Shown: piece by piece, positions 35,601-44,277 of the stretch | Numbering within the stretch: the stretch's first letter is position 1 | How the letters are laid out: the number at the start of each line of letters is the position of its first letter | Assembly (NCBI RefSeq): GCF_022369515.1 | Contig: NZ_CP059724.1 | Span: forward strand, 3,968,001-4,032,000 | DNA from: Paenibacillus sp. 19GGS1-52 | GTDB lineage: Bacteria > Bacillota > Bacilli > Paenibacillales > Paenibacillaceae | DNA length: 64,000 nucleotides | Reading direction: 5' to 3' | Notes under the pieces: model-generated | What the model saw: the letters and a program-made list of their open reading frames with translations, nothing else | What the model was told of the DNA's origin: nothing | The model's database searches: none | Position numbers and translations under genes: made by a program

Positions 35601-36188
35601 ACTGATCAAATCATGGATACGCAACAGGTTCTGTTCTGTATCCTCCAGCTTGCGTCCGGCATCCTTTTTGCGCGATTTATATTTCACAATTCCTGAAGCC
35701 TCTTCAAAGATCCCCCGCCGGTCTTCAGAACGGGTACTAAGTATTTCTTCAATCCGGCCTTGCCCAATAATAGAATAAGCCTCACGCCCGATACCCGTAT
35801 CCATAAACAGCTCTGTGATATCCTTCAGACGGCAGGCTTGCTTGTTGATTAAGTACTCACTCTCTCCGCTGCGGTGAACACGCCGAGTGACCGTCACTTC
35901 GCTGAAATCCAGCGGAAGCGTGTGATCTTCATTATCGAGCGTTAGCGAGACTTCACTTACATTCACTGCTTTGCGAGCGTCACTACCGGCAAAAATAATA
36001 TCCTCCATCTTGCCGCCGCGCAAAGATTTGGCGCTCTGTTCGCCCAGCACCCAACGGATGCCATCCGAAATATTGCTTTTGCCGCTTCCGTTCGGACCTA
36101 CTACGGCTGTAATTCCACGCACAAATTCCATTTCCGTTTTGTCGGCAAACGATTTAAAGCCAGCTAATTCAATCCGTTTCAAAAACAT
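32619..36188 (-). CDS. smc: Chromosome segregation protein SMC
   Basis: An 1189-residue condensin ATPase. Walker A GPNGSGKSNISDGIRWVLGE lies near residue 32, with long coiled coils either side of a hinge (about 510-680, including GVHGAVAELI and GGSMTGGS). The C-terminal signature LLSGGERALTAMALLFAI and Walker B FCVLDEVEAALDEAN are near 1090-1125. It works with ScpA and ScpB to compact and separate chromosomes. Full length for the family. Starts at ATG after GAGGTGATT; upstream are the rnc terminator and a perfect hairpin. Confidence 0.98.
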   Translation of the reverse strand: MFLKRIELAGFKSFADKTEMEFVRGITAVVGPNGSGKSNISDGIRWVLGEQSAKSLRGGKMEDIIFAGSDARKAVNVSEVSLTLDNEDHTLPLDFSEVTVTRRVHRSGESEYLINKQACRLKDITELFMDTGIGREAYSIIGQGRIEEILSTRSEDRRGIFEEASGIVKYKSRKKDAGRKLEDTEQNLLRIHDLISELEDQVGPLKDQSEKAVRFKELRQQLKQLEISVYVHQIEGIHTAWQEGNAKLVTLRNEQLELSTIVSAHDAKLESGRSALRTLEAQIEQQQEQLLRYIEAYEKSEGYGELLKERRRNLENNREQLLLTVGSVGERSADRLRELTDLELKLTQSRTALVELRKQLADEETRLEGVADGISQSREEKLKSALLELMNLMAGARNEIRYADQQKENLERRMSRSEEEGDKWTVRRGELSAAEKGLKDKIALLGKELGALRGAYISESEQLTKRQKLLEETQSGLRKWEQKREAQVSRHETMKEMQDDFDGFMLGVKEVLKGARKGQLNGVHGAVAELISVPEKLELAMETALGASLQHVVMENESVSRQAIAFLKQRQLGRATFLPLDVIRPRQISSSDRGLVGDAEGFVGIGSDLVGFDDKYASIVGSLLGNVVIAESLEQANRIAAKCQYRFRVVTLEGDVVNAGGSMTGGSQHKKSNSLLSRKRQLDQLSDEIEESESQIAKLNQSITRLREEQENATVKLETLRRDGDEKRLEEQRVSGDLKQLEQELRHVLEQVESAGAERSSFESEVRGLEESRKLATTELERLVKEEKEAHEEIRNAESARKANESAKEELQGKLTGMKVAEGKLDQEIFSLEEQLRRLRQDVGSQDKELRQNRSLLDTIEQDLVNNTLEAVQQKESLNSNRLKKEATSGTLDLARAERSALTRKLELAEGETKDQRQALRVVEDKLRSTEVSVGRLDVELDNILRKLSEDYELSYELAKQRYPVPEDVPAAQADVQRLKRSISALGEVNLGAIEEYQRVHERFTFLSGQKDDLVEAKTTLYHVIHEMEEEMSKRFKQTFDAIRREFGTVFSKLFGGGRADLMLLDPEHMLDTGIDIVAQPPGKKLQNLQLLSGGERALTAMALLFAILQVKPVPFCVLDEVEAALDEANVVRFAQYLREFSEQTQFIVVTHRKGTMEEADVLYGVTMEEGGVSKLVSVRLEDEEAEIA

Positions 36189-36280
36189 AACTCGCCAATC
36201 ACCTCAGACCCATTATAACATAGCGTTCGTTGCCCTAAAATAGCACTCAAGACGATGAACCTACTGATTTATTTAAGTAA

Positions 36281-36329
36281 AAATATAAGGATAAAGTATA
36301 ATTTCACAGTATACTTTATCCTTATATTT
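36281..36329. repeat. Perfect 20-bp stem hairpin
   Basis: AAATATAAGGATAAAGTATA (36281-36300) and its exact complement (36310-36329) enclose a nine-base loop. It is AT-rich and not followed by a plain T-run, so it is not a usual terminator. Its 3' arm includes the 16-mer also present at 5363-5378 next to another hairpin. Confidence 0.75.
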
Positions 36330-36335
36330 CGAAAA

Positions 36336-36396
36336 AGAGCAGCAACAGTCTGACCTCCGCCAAATGGCGACACTCAGACCATTGCTGCTTTTCTCC
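36336..36396 (-). terminator. rnc: Terminator of the fab-rnc transcript
   Basis: On the minus strand, AGCAGCAATGGTCTGAG pairs with TCAGACTGTTGCTGCT across a second small hairpin (GCCATTTGGC) and ends in CTTTTTC, 35 bases past the rnc stop. Confidence 0.88.
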
Positions 36397-36430
36397 TCTA
36401 GCTTGACTTACTCCCAAGACAATAAAATTC

Positions 36431-37135
36431 TCAGGCGCCGTCTTCCTTCAGCAGCAGCAATGCTGCCGCCGCCGCTTGTTGTTCTGCTTCCTTCTTGGAG
36501 CGCCCGCTTCCACTACCTAGTGAACGGCTGGCCATATACACTTCAGAGACGAATTCACGCTCATGCGCCGGTCCCCGTTCTTCAATGATCCGATATTCCA
36601 GCGTACCCATGCTGTGATGCTGAATCAGCTCCTGCAGCTCCGTCTTGTAGTCGGTCATCTGCATTTGCAGCTTACCATCTGTCTCCACAAGCGGAAATAC
36701 GTGATTATCAAGAAACCCGCGTACCGTTTCCAGTCCTTGATCGAGATAAAGCGCTCCCACGAAGGATTCAAACACATCAGCCAGCAGAGCCGGGCGAGTA
36801 CGTCCGCCCGTAAGTTCTTCCCCTTTACCCAGCAGTACATAACGGCCGAAACCCAGGCTTTCAGCGAATCTGACCAGCGAAGGCTCACACACAATAGCTG
36901 CCCGCAGCTTGGTCAGTTCACCTTCAGGCCTGTCCGGCAGAAGATTGTACAAATATTCAGAAACCGTAAGCTCCAGCACAGCATCGCCGAGAAACTCAAG
37001 GCGTTCATTGTCCTGATGCTGATTGAAACGGTGTTCATTCACATAGGATGCATGGGTAAAGGCTTGCTTTAGAAGTACAGAATCGCGAAATTGGATATGA
37101 AGTTGAACTTGTAATTGCTTCAAGTCGCCTTTCAC
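36431..37135 (-). CDS. rnc: Ribonuclease III
   Basis: A 234-residue double-strand-specific endoribonuclease for rRNA and mRNA processing. The catalytic box NERLEFLGDAVLEL is near residue 42. The second metal-binding segment (ADVFESFVGALYLD) is near 120. The C-terminal dsRNA-binding domain (TDYKTELQELIQ ... GSGRSKKEAEQQAAAAAL) is complete. It starts at GTG after AAGGGGACA, 12 bases from the fabF stop, so it is cotranscribed with fabF. The smc and ftsY genes lie beyond its terminator. Confidence 0.97.
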   Translation of the reverse strand: MKGDLKQLQVQLHIQFRDSVLLKQAFTHASYVNEHRFNQHQDNERLEFLGDAVLELTVSEYLYNLLPDRPEGELTKLRAAIVCEPSLVRFAESLGFGRYVLLGKGEELTGGRTRPALLADVFESFVGALYLDQGLETVRGFLDNHVFPLVETDGKLQMQMTDYKTELQELIQHHSMGTLEYRIIEERGPAHEREFVSEVYMASRSLGSGSGRSKKEAEQQAAAAALLLLKEDGA

Positions 37136-37147
37136 CGCGCTGTCCCC

Positions 37148-38386
37148 TTACTGATTATATTTTTTTAAAATAACTGTGGCGTTATGTCCACCGAATCCGA
37201 AGGAATTCGACATGACAATGTTTAGATCCGCTTCACGCGGCACATTTGGTACATAATCCAAATCGCATTCCGGATCAGGATTGTCTAGATTGATTGTTGG
37301 TGCAATCATCCCTTTTTGGAGGGATAGTCCGCATATAATAGCTTCCACTCCACCAGCAGCTCCTAGCAAATGCCCGGTCATCGATTTCGTCGAGCTGATC
37401 GCTACCTTATACGCATGGTCTCCCAAGGCTTTCTTGACAGCAAGCGTCTCTGACTTATCGCCTACAGGTGTTGAAGTACCATGTGCATTAATGTAATCAA
37501 TATCTTCTGCAGCAATCCCGGCATCACGAATCGCCATCTTCATGCAGCGAGCCGCACCATCCGGATCAGGTTCAGTCATGTGATGAGCATCTCCGCTAAG
37601 TCCATACCCAATCACTTCAGCATAAATTCTTGCTCCGCGCTGTTGTGCATGCTCAAGCGATTCCAGAACCAGAATTCCCGCTCCTTCACCCATGACGAAA
37701 CCATCACGATCGACATCAAACGGACGACTGGCCTTCTCCGGCTCCTCGTTACGAGTAGACATTGCTCTCATTGCACAAAACCCGGCCATGCCAGTAGGAC
37801 GAATCGTTGCTTCCGCACCGCCGCAGATCATTGCATCTGCATCACCGCGCTGGATAAAACGAAATGATTCCCCTATGGAATGGGTACCTGTTGCACAAGC
37901 TGTAACCATAGTCGTATTAGGACCCTTGGCACCCAGGTTAATGGACAGCTGTCCAGAACCCATATTAGCAATCATCATAGGAATAAAGAAAGGGCTGACA
38001 CGCTTGGGACCCTTCTCCAGCAATATATTATGATTGTCTTCCCATGTGCCAAGTCCGCCAATACCTGAGCCAACGGATACGCCAATTCTCTCTGCATCAA
38101 TATCTGTACCGATTGTAAGGCCGCTATCCTTCAGCGCGTCTTCACCAGCAGACACAGCAAACTGTACGAAACGGTCCATTTTACGAGCTTCCTTGCGACC
38201 AAACATCGCTTCAGGATCAAAATCTGTAACAGAAGATGCTATTCGCGTAGTATATTCACTGACATCAAAGGCTTCAACCAATGATACACCGGATTTGCCA
38301 CTCATCAGGTTACCCCAAAACGTTTCCAAATCCTTACCCAGCGACGTCACTACGCCCATACCGGTAACAACCACTCTATGACTCAA
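37148..38386 (-). CDS. fabF: Beta-ketoacyl-ACP synthase II
   Basis: A 412-residue condensing enzyme that lengthens acyl-ACP chains. The catalytic triad is Cys in VTACATGTHSIGE (near 164), His in NAHGTSTPVGDKSE (near 304) and His in GHLLGAAGG (near 341). The best start is TTG six bases after GGGGTGA; a TTG two codons earlier touches that site. It follows acpP with about 220 bases and a likely terminator between them, so it may have its own promoter. Confidence 0.97.
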   Translation of the reverse strand: MSHRVVVTGMGVVTSLGKDLETFWGNLMSGKSGVSLVEAFDVSEYTTRIASSVTDFDPEAMFGRKEARKMDRFVQFAVSAGEDALKDSGLTIGTDIDAERIGVSVGSGIGGLGTWEDNHNILLEKGPKRVSPFFIPMMIANMGSGQLSINLGAKGPNTTMVTACATGTHSIGESFRFIQRGDADAMICGGAEATIRPTGMAGFCAMRAMSTRNEEPEKASRPFDVDRDGFVMGEGAGILVLESLEHAQQRGARIYAEVIGYGLSGDAHHMTEPDPDGAARCMKMAIRDAGIAAEDIDYINAHGTSTPVGDKSETLAVKKALGDHAYKVAISSTKSMTGHLLGAAGGVEAIICGLSLQKGMIAPTINLDNPDPECDLDYVPNVPREADLNIVMSNSFGFGGHNATVILKKYNQ

Positions 38387-38555
38387 ACGCAATCACCCCA
38401 TCTGTAGGCTGTACTTTAACATACTGAAATTATTTACTGCGAATTAATACTATATAAACTGCAGTCACCACATGGTTTACCCATCAGTGATCCTGTTATT
38501 TTCCCACTAAAGGGGCAAAGAAACACACCCTTTGGTCAATCATTTGCACCGTAAA

Positions 38556-38600
38556 AATGAGGAGAAGCCCCGCCTTAGCAAAGAACGGGACTCTCAATCA
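38556..38600 (-). terminator. Probable terminator after acpP
   Basis: On the minus strand, AGAGTCCCG pairs with CGGGGCTTCT over a 14-base loop, followed after a few bases by ATTTTTA. The T-run is displaced, so read-through into fabF is likely. Confidence 0.6.
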
Positions 38601-38607
38601 TAGGACT

Positions 38608-38841
38608 CTAGGTATGAGATTGTATGTACTTCACAACTTCACCCACGGTCGTAATCGTCTCTGCATCTTCATCAGAGATTTCCATATCAAATTCATCTTC
38701 CAATTCCATAACCAATTCTACTACATCAAGAGAATCAGCACCTAAATCATCTTTGAAAGACGCTTCTAATGTTACCTCAGCTTCATCGGCACCTAAGCGG
38801 TCGATGACGATACGTGTTACACGCTCTAATACATCGGACAT
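38608..38841 (-). CDS. acpP: Acyl carrier protein
   Basis: A 77-residue acidic carrier protein. The phosphopantetheine-bearing Ser is in DLGADSLDVVELVMELED near residue 36. It carries growing acyl chains for the fatty acid synthase II enzymes encoded around it and for PlsX. The ATG start is seven bases after GAGGAGGTG, one of the strongest sites in the window, as expected for an abundant protein. An in-frame ATG three codons earlier overlaps the site. Confidence 0.98.
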   Translation of the reverse strand: MSDVLERVTRIVIDRLGADEAEVTLEASFKDDLGADSLDVVELVMELEDEFDMEISDEDAETITTVGEVVKYIQSHT

Positions 38842-38965
38842 CCGGTTCACCTCCTCTTTTGGTATTATACGAGATATGAGGTCAAAATGCCATATTCGCG
38901 TTAAAAACGCCTTCTGAACATCTCAATTCCTTCCCCTATAAAGATTTTAACTCTTAGGCTAATGC

Positions 38966-39715
38966 TTACATGTACATCCCGCCATCCACGTGTAGTGTCT
39001 GGCCGGTCATATAAGCTGCTCCTTCCGAAGCTAGGAATAACACGGCCATGGCGATATCCTCCGGCCGTCCAAGACGGGCAAGCGGAATTCGTTTGGTCAG
39101 TTCACTGCGGACTTCCTCGGACAGCTCGCTGGTCATATCGGTGTCTATGAAGCCGGGAGCGATACAGTTAACTGTTATTCCCCGTGAGGACAGCTCAAGG
39201 GCTGCCGACTTCGTCAGACCGATAATTCCCGCTTTGGCTGCCGAATAGTTCGACTGACCAGGATTGCCTGTGACACCCACTACAGAGGAAATGTTAATGA
39301 TCCGTCCGTAACGCTGTTTCATCATCGGACGTGTGGCTGCCTTAAGACAGTTGAACACACCTTTGAGATTGGTTTCGATAACCTGATCAAACTCTTCTTC
39401 TTTCATGCGCATAATCAGATTATCCCGGGTAATACCGGCATTGTTAACGAGAATGTCGATTTTGCCCCAAGTGTTCATAACCTCTTTAACTAGACTATCC
39501 GCTTGTTCAGTATTACCGACATTGCCCCGAAGTGCAATTCCTTCCGAGCCAAGCTCCACAATACGCGCTACAACTTCCTGAGCGGCAGCTTCATTTCCAG
39601 CGAAGTTCACAGCTACTTTTACGCCGCGTTCCGCCAGTGCCAAGGCTATACTGCGGCCAATACCGCGTGAAGCACCAGTGACGAGGGCCGTTTGGCCCCG
39701 CAATGCTGAGAACAT
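38966..39715 (-). CDS. fabG: 3-oxoacyl-ACP reductase
   Basis: A 249-residue NADPH-dependent SDR that reduces 3-oxoacyl-ACP. It shows TGASRGIGRS (residues 14-23), NNAG near 90, Ser in NISSVVG near 140, YSAAKAG near 154 and the FabG tail (EGAAYMTGQTLHVDGGMYM). It starts at ATG after AAAGGGGA and is cotranscribed with fabD upstream and acpP downstream. Confidence 0.97.
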   Translation of the reverse strand: MFSALRGQTALVTGASRGIGRSIALALAERGVKVAVNFAGNEAAAQEVVARIVELGSEGIALRGNVGNTEQADSLVKEVMNTWGKIDILVNNAGITRDNLIMRMKEEEFDQVIETNLKGVFNCLKAATRPMMKQRYGRIINISSVVGVTGNPGQSNYSAAKAGIIGLTKSAALELSSRGITVNCIAPGFIDTDMTSELSEEVRSELTKRIPLARLGRPEDIAMAVLFLASEGAAYMTGQTLHVDGGMYM

Positions 39716-39763
39716 TGTTTATCCCCTTTCAATCATGCTGCATACAAGCCCATGCTAATCCTC

Positions 39764-40687
39764 TTACCAAGCAGTTTGGGCATTCTCCAGGCTGTTGATA
39801 TTGATCAACTTTACGGTTTTGTCAATTTTGCGGATCAGCCCCGTCAATACACTGCCGGACCCAATCTCTACAAAAGTGTCAACACCGTCAGCTATCAGCC
39901 ATTCAATACTATCCTGCCAGAGAACTGGTGAATAGACTTGACGCACAAGCAGCGCACGGATTTCTTCAGGATCGGTGACGGGTAACGCTGTGACATTAAC
40001 GATAACAGGCACGGACGGAGTGTTGAAGGTTACTTTCGTAAGCTCAACCGCCAAACGATCCGCTGCCTCCTTCATCATAGAGGAGTGAAACGGTCCGCTT
40101 ACTTCAAGCGGAATTGCCCGTTTGCCACCTGCCTCTTTGACACGCTGCACAACGCTGTTTACACCAGCCAGTGAACCGGATACAACAATCTGCCCAGGGC
40201 AGTTAATGTTCGCCAGCTCTACCGAACCAGTCTCTTCCGAAACACTGCGGCATAATTCCGCCAGGGCCTCACGGTCTGCGCCAAGCACTGCTGCCATGGC
40301 CCCCAGGCCACCTGGAACAGCTTCTTCCATGAAACGTCCACGCAGACGCACCAGTGCGACAGCATCCTCGTAAGATAGAACACCTGCCGCTACCAGCGCG
40401 CTGTATTCACCAAGACTGTGACCAGCTACATAATCCGGCTGCACCCCTTGTTCACGCAGCGCCTCAAGATAAGCCACACTAGCTGTAACCAAAGCAGGCT
40501 GTGTATTCACCGTCTGCTTCAATTCACTGTCGGGACCTTCAAAAATAAGCGTGCTCAGCGGAAAGCCAAGCACTTCATCGCCCTTCTCGAACACCGCACG
40601 GCTGTGTGGCAAGGCATCATATACATCCTTACCCATACCTACGGCTTGTGCACCTTGACCGGGAAAGACAAATGCGATTTTACCCAT
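39764..40687 (-). CDS. fabD: Malonyl-CoA:ACP transacylase
   Basis: A 307-residue acyltransferase that loads malonyl groups onto ACP. FPGQGAQAVGMG lies at residues 7-18, the active Ser in GHSLGEYSAL near 91 and the catalytic His in VSGPFHSSMM near 200. The start is ATG nine bases after AAGGAG; a longer reading overlaps fabH and lacks a site. It lies between fabH and fabG. Confidence 0.97.
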   Translation of the reverse strand: MGKIAFVFPGQGAQAVGMGKDVYDALPHSRAVFEKGDEVLGFPLSTLIFEGPDSELKQTVNTQPALVTASVAYLEALREQGVQPDYVAGHSLGEYSALVAAGVLSYEDAVALVRLRGRFMEEAVPGGLGAMAAVLGADREALAELCRSVSEETGSVELANINCPGQIVVSGSLAGVNSVVQRVKEAGGKRAIPLEVSGPFHSSMMKEAADRLAVELTKVTFNTPSVPVIVNVTALPVTDPEEIRALLVRQVYSPVLWQDSIEWLIADGVDTFVEIGSGSVLTGLIRKIDKTVKLININSLENAQTAW

Positions 40688-40706
40688 AAATATTAACTCC
40701 TTCCTG

Positions 40707-41708
40707 CTACCAGATGATAACCGCTGCGCCCCATGTGAGACCGCCACCGAAGCCGACCATCAGCACAGTATCGCCTTCCTTCATGCGTCCCTCTTCCGCT
40801 GCTTCTACAAGAGCCAACGGTATTGAAGCCGCTGAAGTATTGGCGTATTTATCTACATTGATTACACATTTCTCTGGAGGCAGATCCAGACGCTGCATAG
40901 CAGAATGAATGATGCGGATGTTCGCCTGATGCGGTACAAACAGATCAATATCTTCTTTGACCAGGCCCGCTTTGGTGAGCACGCGCTCTGTGGCAGAGCC
41001 CATGATACGTACGGCGAACTTGAATACGTCACGACCGTTCATATAAATGAAATGCTTCTTATCCGCTACAGTTTGCTCAGAGGCAGGCAGACGAGAACCG
41101 CCGGCTTCCAGCTTGAGCAGATGTCCGCCTGAACCTTCAGCACCCAGATCGAAGGATTGGAAACCACGGCCTTCTGGAACTTCTCCAACAATCACTGCAC
41201 CTGCACCATCACCAAACAATACACATGTATTGCGATCAGTGTAATCTGTAATACGTGACAACGTATCCGCACCAATCACCAGAGCATTGTTGTACATTCC
41301 GTTCTGAATAAATCCAACCGCGGTAGCCAAGCTGTAGACGAAGCCAGAGCATGCTGCCGACAAGTCAAACGCTGCTGCGTTTTTGGCACCCAGCTTATCC
41401 TGCAATATGCAGGCGGTAGAAGGAAAAGAACTGTCCGGTGTAACTGTTGCTATAATAATAAGATCCAGCTCTTCCGCATTCATGCCTGCAGATGCCAGTG
41501 CTTTGATCGCAGCTTCATACGCAAGATCAGAGGTTGCTTCATGCGGAGCAGCAATGTGCCGTTCCCGAATACCCGTCCGGCTGACAATCCACTCGTCATT
41601 CGTATCTACTATCTTCTCCAGATCACTGTTGGTTAATATTTTCTCAGGAACATATTTCCCTGTACCGATAATTCCAACTGGCCGCAACTGTTTCATATTG
41701 TCACTCAC
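40707..41708 (-). CDS. fabH: Beta-ketoacyl-ACP synthase III
   Basis: A 333-residue enzyme that starts fatty acid synthesis from acetyl- or branched acyl-CoA and malonyl-ACP. The active Cys is in DLSAACSGFVYSL near 118, the His in HQANIRI near 255 and the Asn in the NTSAASIP segment near 285. It starts at GTG overlapping the plsX stop by four bases (GTGA), or at an ATG four codons later. Translational coupling to plsX is likely. In branched-chain Firmicutes this enzyme sets the iso/anteiso primer choice. Confidence 0.97.
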   Translation of the reverse strand: MSDNMKQLRPVGIIGTGKYVPEKILTNSDLEKIVDTNDEWIVSRTGIRERHIAAPHEATSDLAYEAAIKALASAGMNAEELDLIIIATVTPDSSFPSTACILQDKLGAKNAAAFDLSAACSGFVYSLATAVGFIQNGMYNNALVIGADTLSRITDYTDRNTCVLFGDGAGAVIVGEVPEGRGFQSFDLGAEGSGGHLLKLEAGGSRLPASEQTVADKKHFIYMNGRDVFKFAVRIMGSATERVLTKAGLVKEDIDLFVPHQANIRIIHSAMQRLDLPPEKCVINVDKYANTSAASIPLALVEAAEEGRMKEGDTVLMVGFGGGLTWGAAVIIW

Positions 41709-42694
41709 TTCCCGCTAATTTCCTTAGATATGCTTGGCACAAGATCTGCCAGAAGCGCAATCCGTGCTTGTCTAACTGCATTCTTAACTGCATTCCCATC
41801 TGAAGAGCCATGCCCTTTCACTACTAGACCACTAAGACCGAGCAGCGGTGCTCCACCGTGCTCCTTATAATCCATCTTACCTTTAAGGCTGCGAAGCTCT
41901 GGCATCAGCAGTGCTGCACCTAGCTTAGTCTTAAGAGAACGGCTAAACTGTTCCTTCAGCAAAGAAAACATTGCACCAGCCGTGCCTTCCAACGTCTTCA
42001 GCAGTATGTTGCCGGCAAAACCGTCACAGACAAGCACATCACAGTTCCCGGTCAACACATCGCGAGCTTCCACATTGCCGACAAAATTTATGCCCGGCAA
42101 ACTCTCCAGCAGGGGATAAGCTTGTTTGGTCAGTTCATTCCCCTTGCCAGGTTCAGTGCCCACATTCAGCAAACCCACACGCGGCTTAGCAATTCCATGT
42201 ACTTTATGGCGATAAATACTACCCATAAGTGCGTATTGTTCCAGATGCTGGGCAGTGGCATCCATGTTGGCGCCAAGATCCAGCGCCAGAACACCTACAT
42301 CATCCAGTGTCGGAATCATTGGTGCCAGTGCCGGGCGTTCAATGCCCTGCATTCTTCCGACTATGAGCAGCCCCGTAGCCATAAGCGCACCTGTATTGCC
42401 AGACGAAATCATCGCGTCGGCTTCGCCTTCACGAACCATACGTCCGGCAACGACCATGGATGAATCCTTTTTCCGCCGGACTGCCTTTACAGGCTCCTCA
42501 TCAGATCCGATAACATCTCCTGCATGTCGCACTGTCACATTAGTCGGTTTATTCTTCAGCAGCGGCGCAAGTCTGGCTTCATCACCAACAAGCACAATCT
42601 GCAAGTCCTTCCACTCCGCGGCCGCGGACAACGCCCCCTCTACATTGCATTCAGGAGCGTTGTCCCCGCCCATGGCGTCAATGGCGATCAGCAC
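41705..42694 (-). CDS. plsX: Phosphate acyltransferase PlsX
   Basis: A 329-residue enzyme that converts acyl-ACP to acyl-phosphate for PlsY, linking fatty acid synthesis to phospholipids. It begins IAIDAMGGDNAPE, with SSGNTGALMATG near 95 and GGAPLLGLSG near 285. The start chosen is GTG eight bases after AGGGGG, overlapping the end of fapR by 17 bases. The earlier ATG readings carry unrelated sequence. It is second in the FapR operon. Confidence 0.96.
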   Translation of the reverse strand: MLIAIDAMGGDNAPECNVEGALSAAAEWKDLQIVLVGDEARLAPLLKNKPTNVTVRHAGDVIGSDEEPVKAVRRKKDSSMVVAGRMVREGEADAMISSGNTGALMATGLLIVGRMQGIERPALAPMIPTLDDVGVLALDLGANMDATAQHLEQYALMGSIYRHKVHGIAKPRVGLLNVGTEPGKGNELTKQAYPLLESLPGINFVGNVEARDVLTGNCDVLVCDGFAGNILLKTLEGTAGAMFSLLKEQFSRSLKTKLGAALLMPELRSLKGKMDYKEHGGAPLLGLSGLVVKGHGSSDGNAVKNAVRQARIALLADLVPSISKEISGK

Positions 42695-43274
42695 TACGGT
42701 TTCCCCCTTCACTGTATTCTTCAATTGCGGACCGATATACAATAAAATGACCCTGAAATACCAGCTCTTCACCAACATACGTAAACACATCTACCTCAGC
42801 TTTGCCGCCCCGGCCTGCGAGTGAGCGCACTTGCGCTTTGGCAATACATTTCTCTCCAAGACGGACCATACGTACAAAGCGAATATCGGCGGAGGCTGTC
42901 AGAGCAATCTCGTCATTAATAATGGCAACCGCAAGTGAATTGGCTTGGGCGAAAACATAGTGACCACGGGCGATTCCGTTTCTGGAAAACACATGGTCCT
43001 CACGAATTTCAAATATGGAAATTCCGCTCTTGTCCAGCTGTAAATCCACAATATCTCCGACTACTTCATCCGCAGGCAAGGAGCGAACCTGATCATAGGA
43101 ATGCTCTGCCATTTGCTTCATACGCTCTCGCAATTCAGGAATACCCAGCTCCATTCGGTCCAGCCGGATGGTCTGAATGCTCACCTTCAGTTGACGGGTT
43201 AATTCCCGGTCTGTTACGAAAGGATTGCCTCCGATGATTTGAAGCAACTGTTGCTGGCGTTCTTTCTTGGACAT
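42678..43274 (-). CDS. fapR: Fatty acid biosynthesis repressor FapR
   Basis: A 198-residue repressor that senses malonyl-CoA. The N-terminal DeoR-like HTH (ERQQQLLQIIGGNPFVTDRELT, then VSIQTIRLDRMELGIPELRER) is followed by a hot-dog domain for the ligand. It represses the fap regulon, including its own operon. A clear operator (43371-43387) lies about 100 bases upstream. First gene of fapR-plsX-fabH-fabD-fabG-acpP. Confidence 0.97.
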   Translation of the reverse strand: MSKKERQQQLLQIIGGNPFVTDRELTRQLKVSIQTIRLDRMELGIPELRERMKQMAEHSYDQVRSLPADEVVGDIVDLQLDKSGISIFEIREDHVFSRNGIARGHYVFAQANSLAVAIINDEIALTASADIRFVRMVRLGEKCIAKAQVRSLAGRGGKAEVDVFTYVGEELVFQGHFIVYRSAIEEYSEGGNRSADRH

Positions 43275-43370
43275 CCGCTCGATAGCGGCTCACCTCCTGG
43301 CACATGCTAATGAAAGCACTCGGCCGCTAGAATGGCCGCCGTTATTAATGTTATAAGTTATATATGTTAT

Positions 43371-43387
43371 TTAGAACCAGGTACTAA
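43371..43387. promoter_or_regulatory. FapR operator
   Basis: TTAGAACCAGGTACTAA matches the FapR consensus (TTAGTACC-NN-GGTACTAA type) at all but one position and is palindromic. It follows a TATACT -10 box on the minus strand by a few bases, so FapR would block transcription of its own operon. Confidence 0.88.
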
Positions 43388-43451
43388 TATGTAGTATAAA
43401 GCATGCCGCACCAAAAATAAAGCTTTGCCTTCGTTACCGCTCTATTCGGCA

Positions 43452-43489
43452 AAAAAATAGCACCTCACCGGCAGATGAAGTGCTACTTC
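43452..43489 (-). terminator. Terminator of yceD-rpmF
   Basis: On the minus strand, TAGCACTTCA pairs with TGAGGTGCTA and is followed by seven T, 27 bases past the rpmF stop and before the FapR operator. Confidence 0.9.
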
Positions 43490-43515
43490 TTAAATATATT
43501 CGTAACTTGTCAGAA

Positions 43516-43689
43516 CTATTGTTTGATAATTTCTCTTGCTTTGTAAGTTCCGCAAACTTTGCATACGTGGTGAGCTAGTTTCAACTCTCCGCATTGTTCA
43601 CATTTCACCATGCCCGGCACAACCAACTTAAAGTGTGTGCGGCGTTTGTCACGGCGGGTTTTGGATGTTCTCCGTTGAGGTACTGCCAT
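43516..43689 (-). CDS. rpmF: 50S ribosomal protein L32
   Basis: A 57-residue ribosomal protein. It begins MAVPQRRTSKTRRDKRRTHF and holds a zinc-ribbon pair, CEQCGEL and CKVCGTY, i.e. the zinc-binding (C+) form. It starts at ATG after AGGAGG and lies 78 bases downstream of yceD, the usual order. Its transcript ends at a terminator before the FapR operator, so unlike in some bacteria it is separate from the fap operon. Confidence 0.98.
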   Translation of the reverse strand: MAVPQRRTSKTRRDKRRTHFKLVVPGMVKCEQCGELKLAHHVCKVCGTYKAREIIKQ

Positions 43690-43767
43690 TTGTGATACAC
43701 CTCCTTATATACAGTATTTCGTTCAACCTGCTTAGACAGCAGGATGTGCTTAGTCTCATTCAATGTT

Positions 43768-44277
43768 TCATTTAAAAAAGTTTTTCAACCCAGCGAGTCG
43801 AGGATCGATCACTGTGTTGTCGCAACTGCAGGTGCCTTCGTTCAAGTTCTGTCCGCATTTCTGACAAAGACCAAGACAATCTGCCTTGCACAATACCGAA
43901 TCCGGTAAGTGCAGTACGAAATTTTCTTCCACATACGGGATAAGATCCACACTCTCATCCTTGATGTAAATGAGTTCCCCATCTTCATCTTCCGGAAGAA
44001 CCGGCTGCTTAAGCCACTTGAAAGTCTCGGCAAAAGGAATGTTCATGTATCTCTTGACCTCGGTAAGACAACGTGAACACATCATGTCCACATCTCCACT
44101 CAGTTTCCCCACCACTTGCACACAATCGGTGCCTGCGGGCAGCGCTTTAAGGTCCACTGAGAGCGGTGCAACAGCCAGAATATCCTTGCGCCCTTTGACA
44201 ACCTCGCTTACATCCAGACTATCTTGGATCAGCAAAGGCTCGTCGGCATTCGCAATTTTGCGAAATTGCATTTTCAT
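43768..44277 (-). CDS. yceD: YceD family protein (DUF177)
   Basis: A 169-residue protein linked to 23S rRNA accumulation. It has the family's Cys motifs: MCSRCLTEVKR near 85 and CKADCLGLCQKCGQNLNEGTCSC near 130-150, which probably bind metal. The start is ATG six bases after GGAGTG; two codons later another ATG exists. It is cotranscribed with rpmF and divergent from tmcAL. Confidence 0.95.
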   Translation of the reverse strand: MKMQFRKIANADEPLLIQDSLDVSEVVKGRKDILAVAPLSVDLKALPAGTDCVQVVGKLSGDVDMMCSRCLTEVKRYMNIPFAETFKWLKQPVLPEDEDGELIYIKDESVDLIPYVEENFVLHLPDSVLCKADCLGLCQKCGQNLNEGTCSCDNTVIDPRLAGLKNFFK

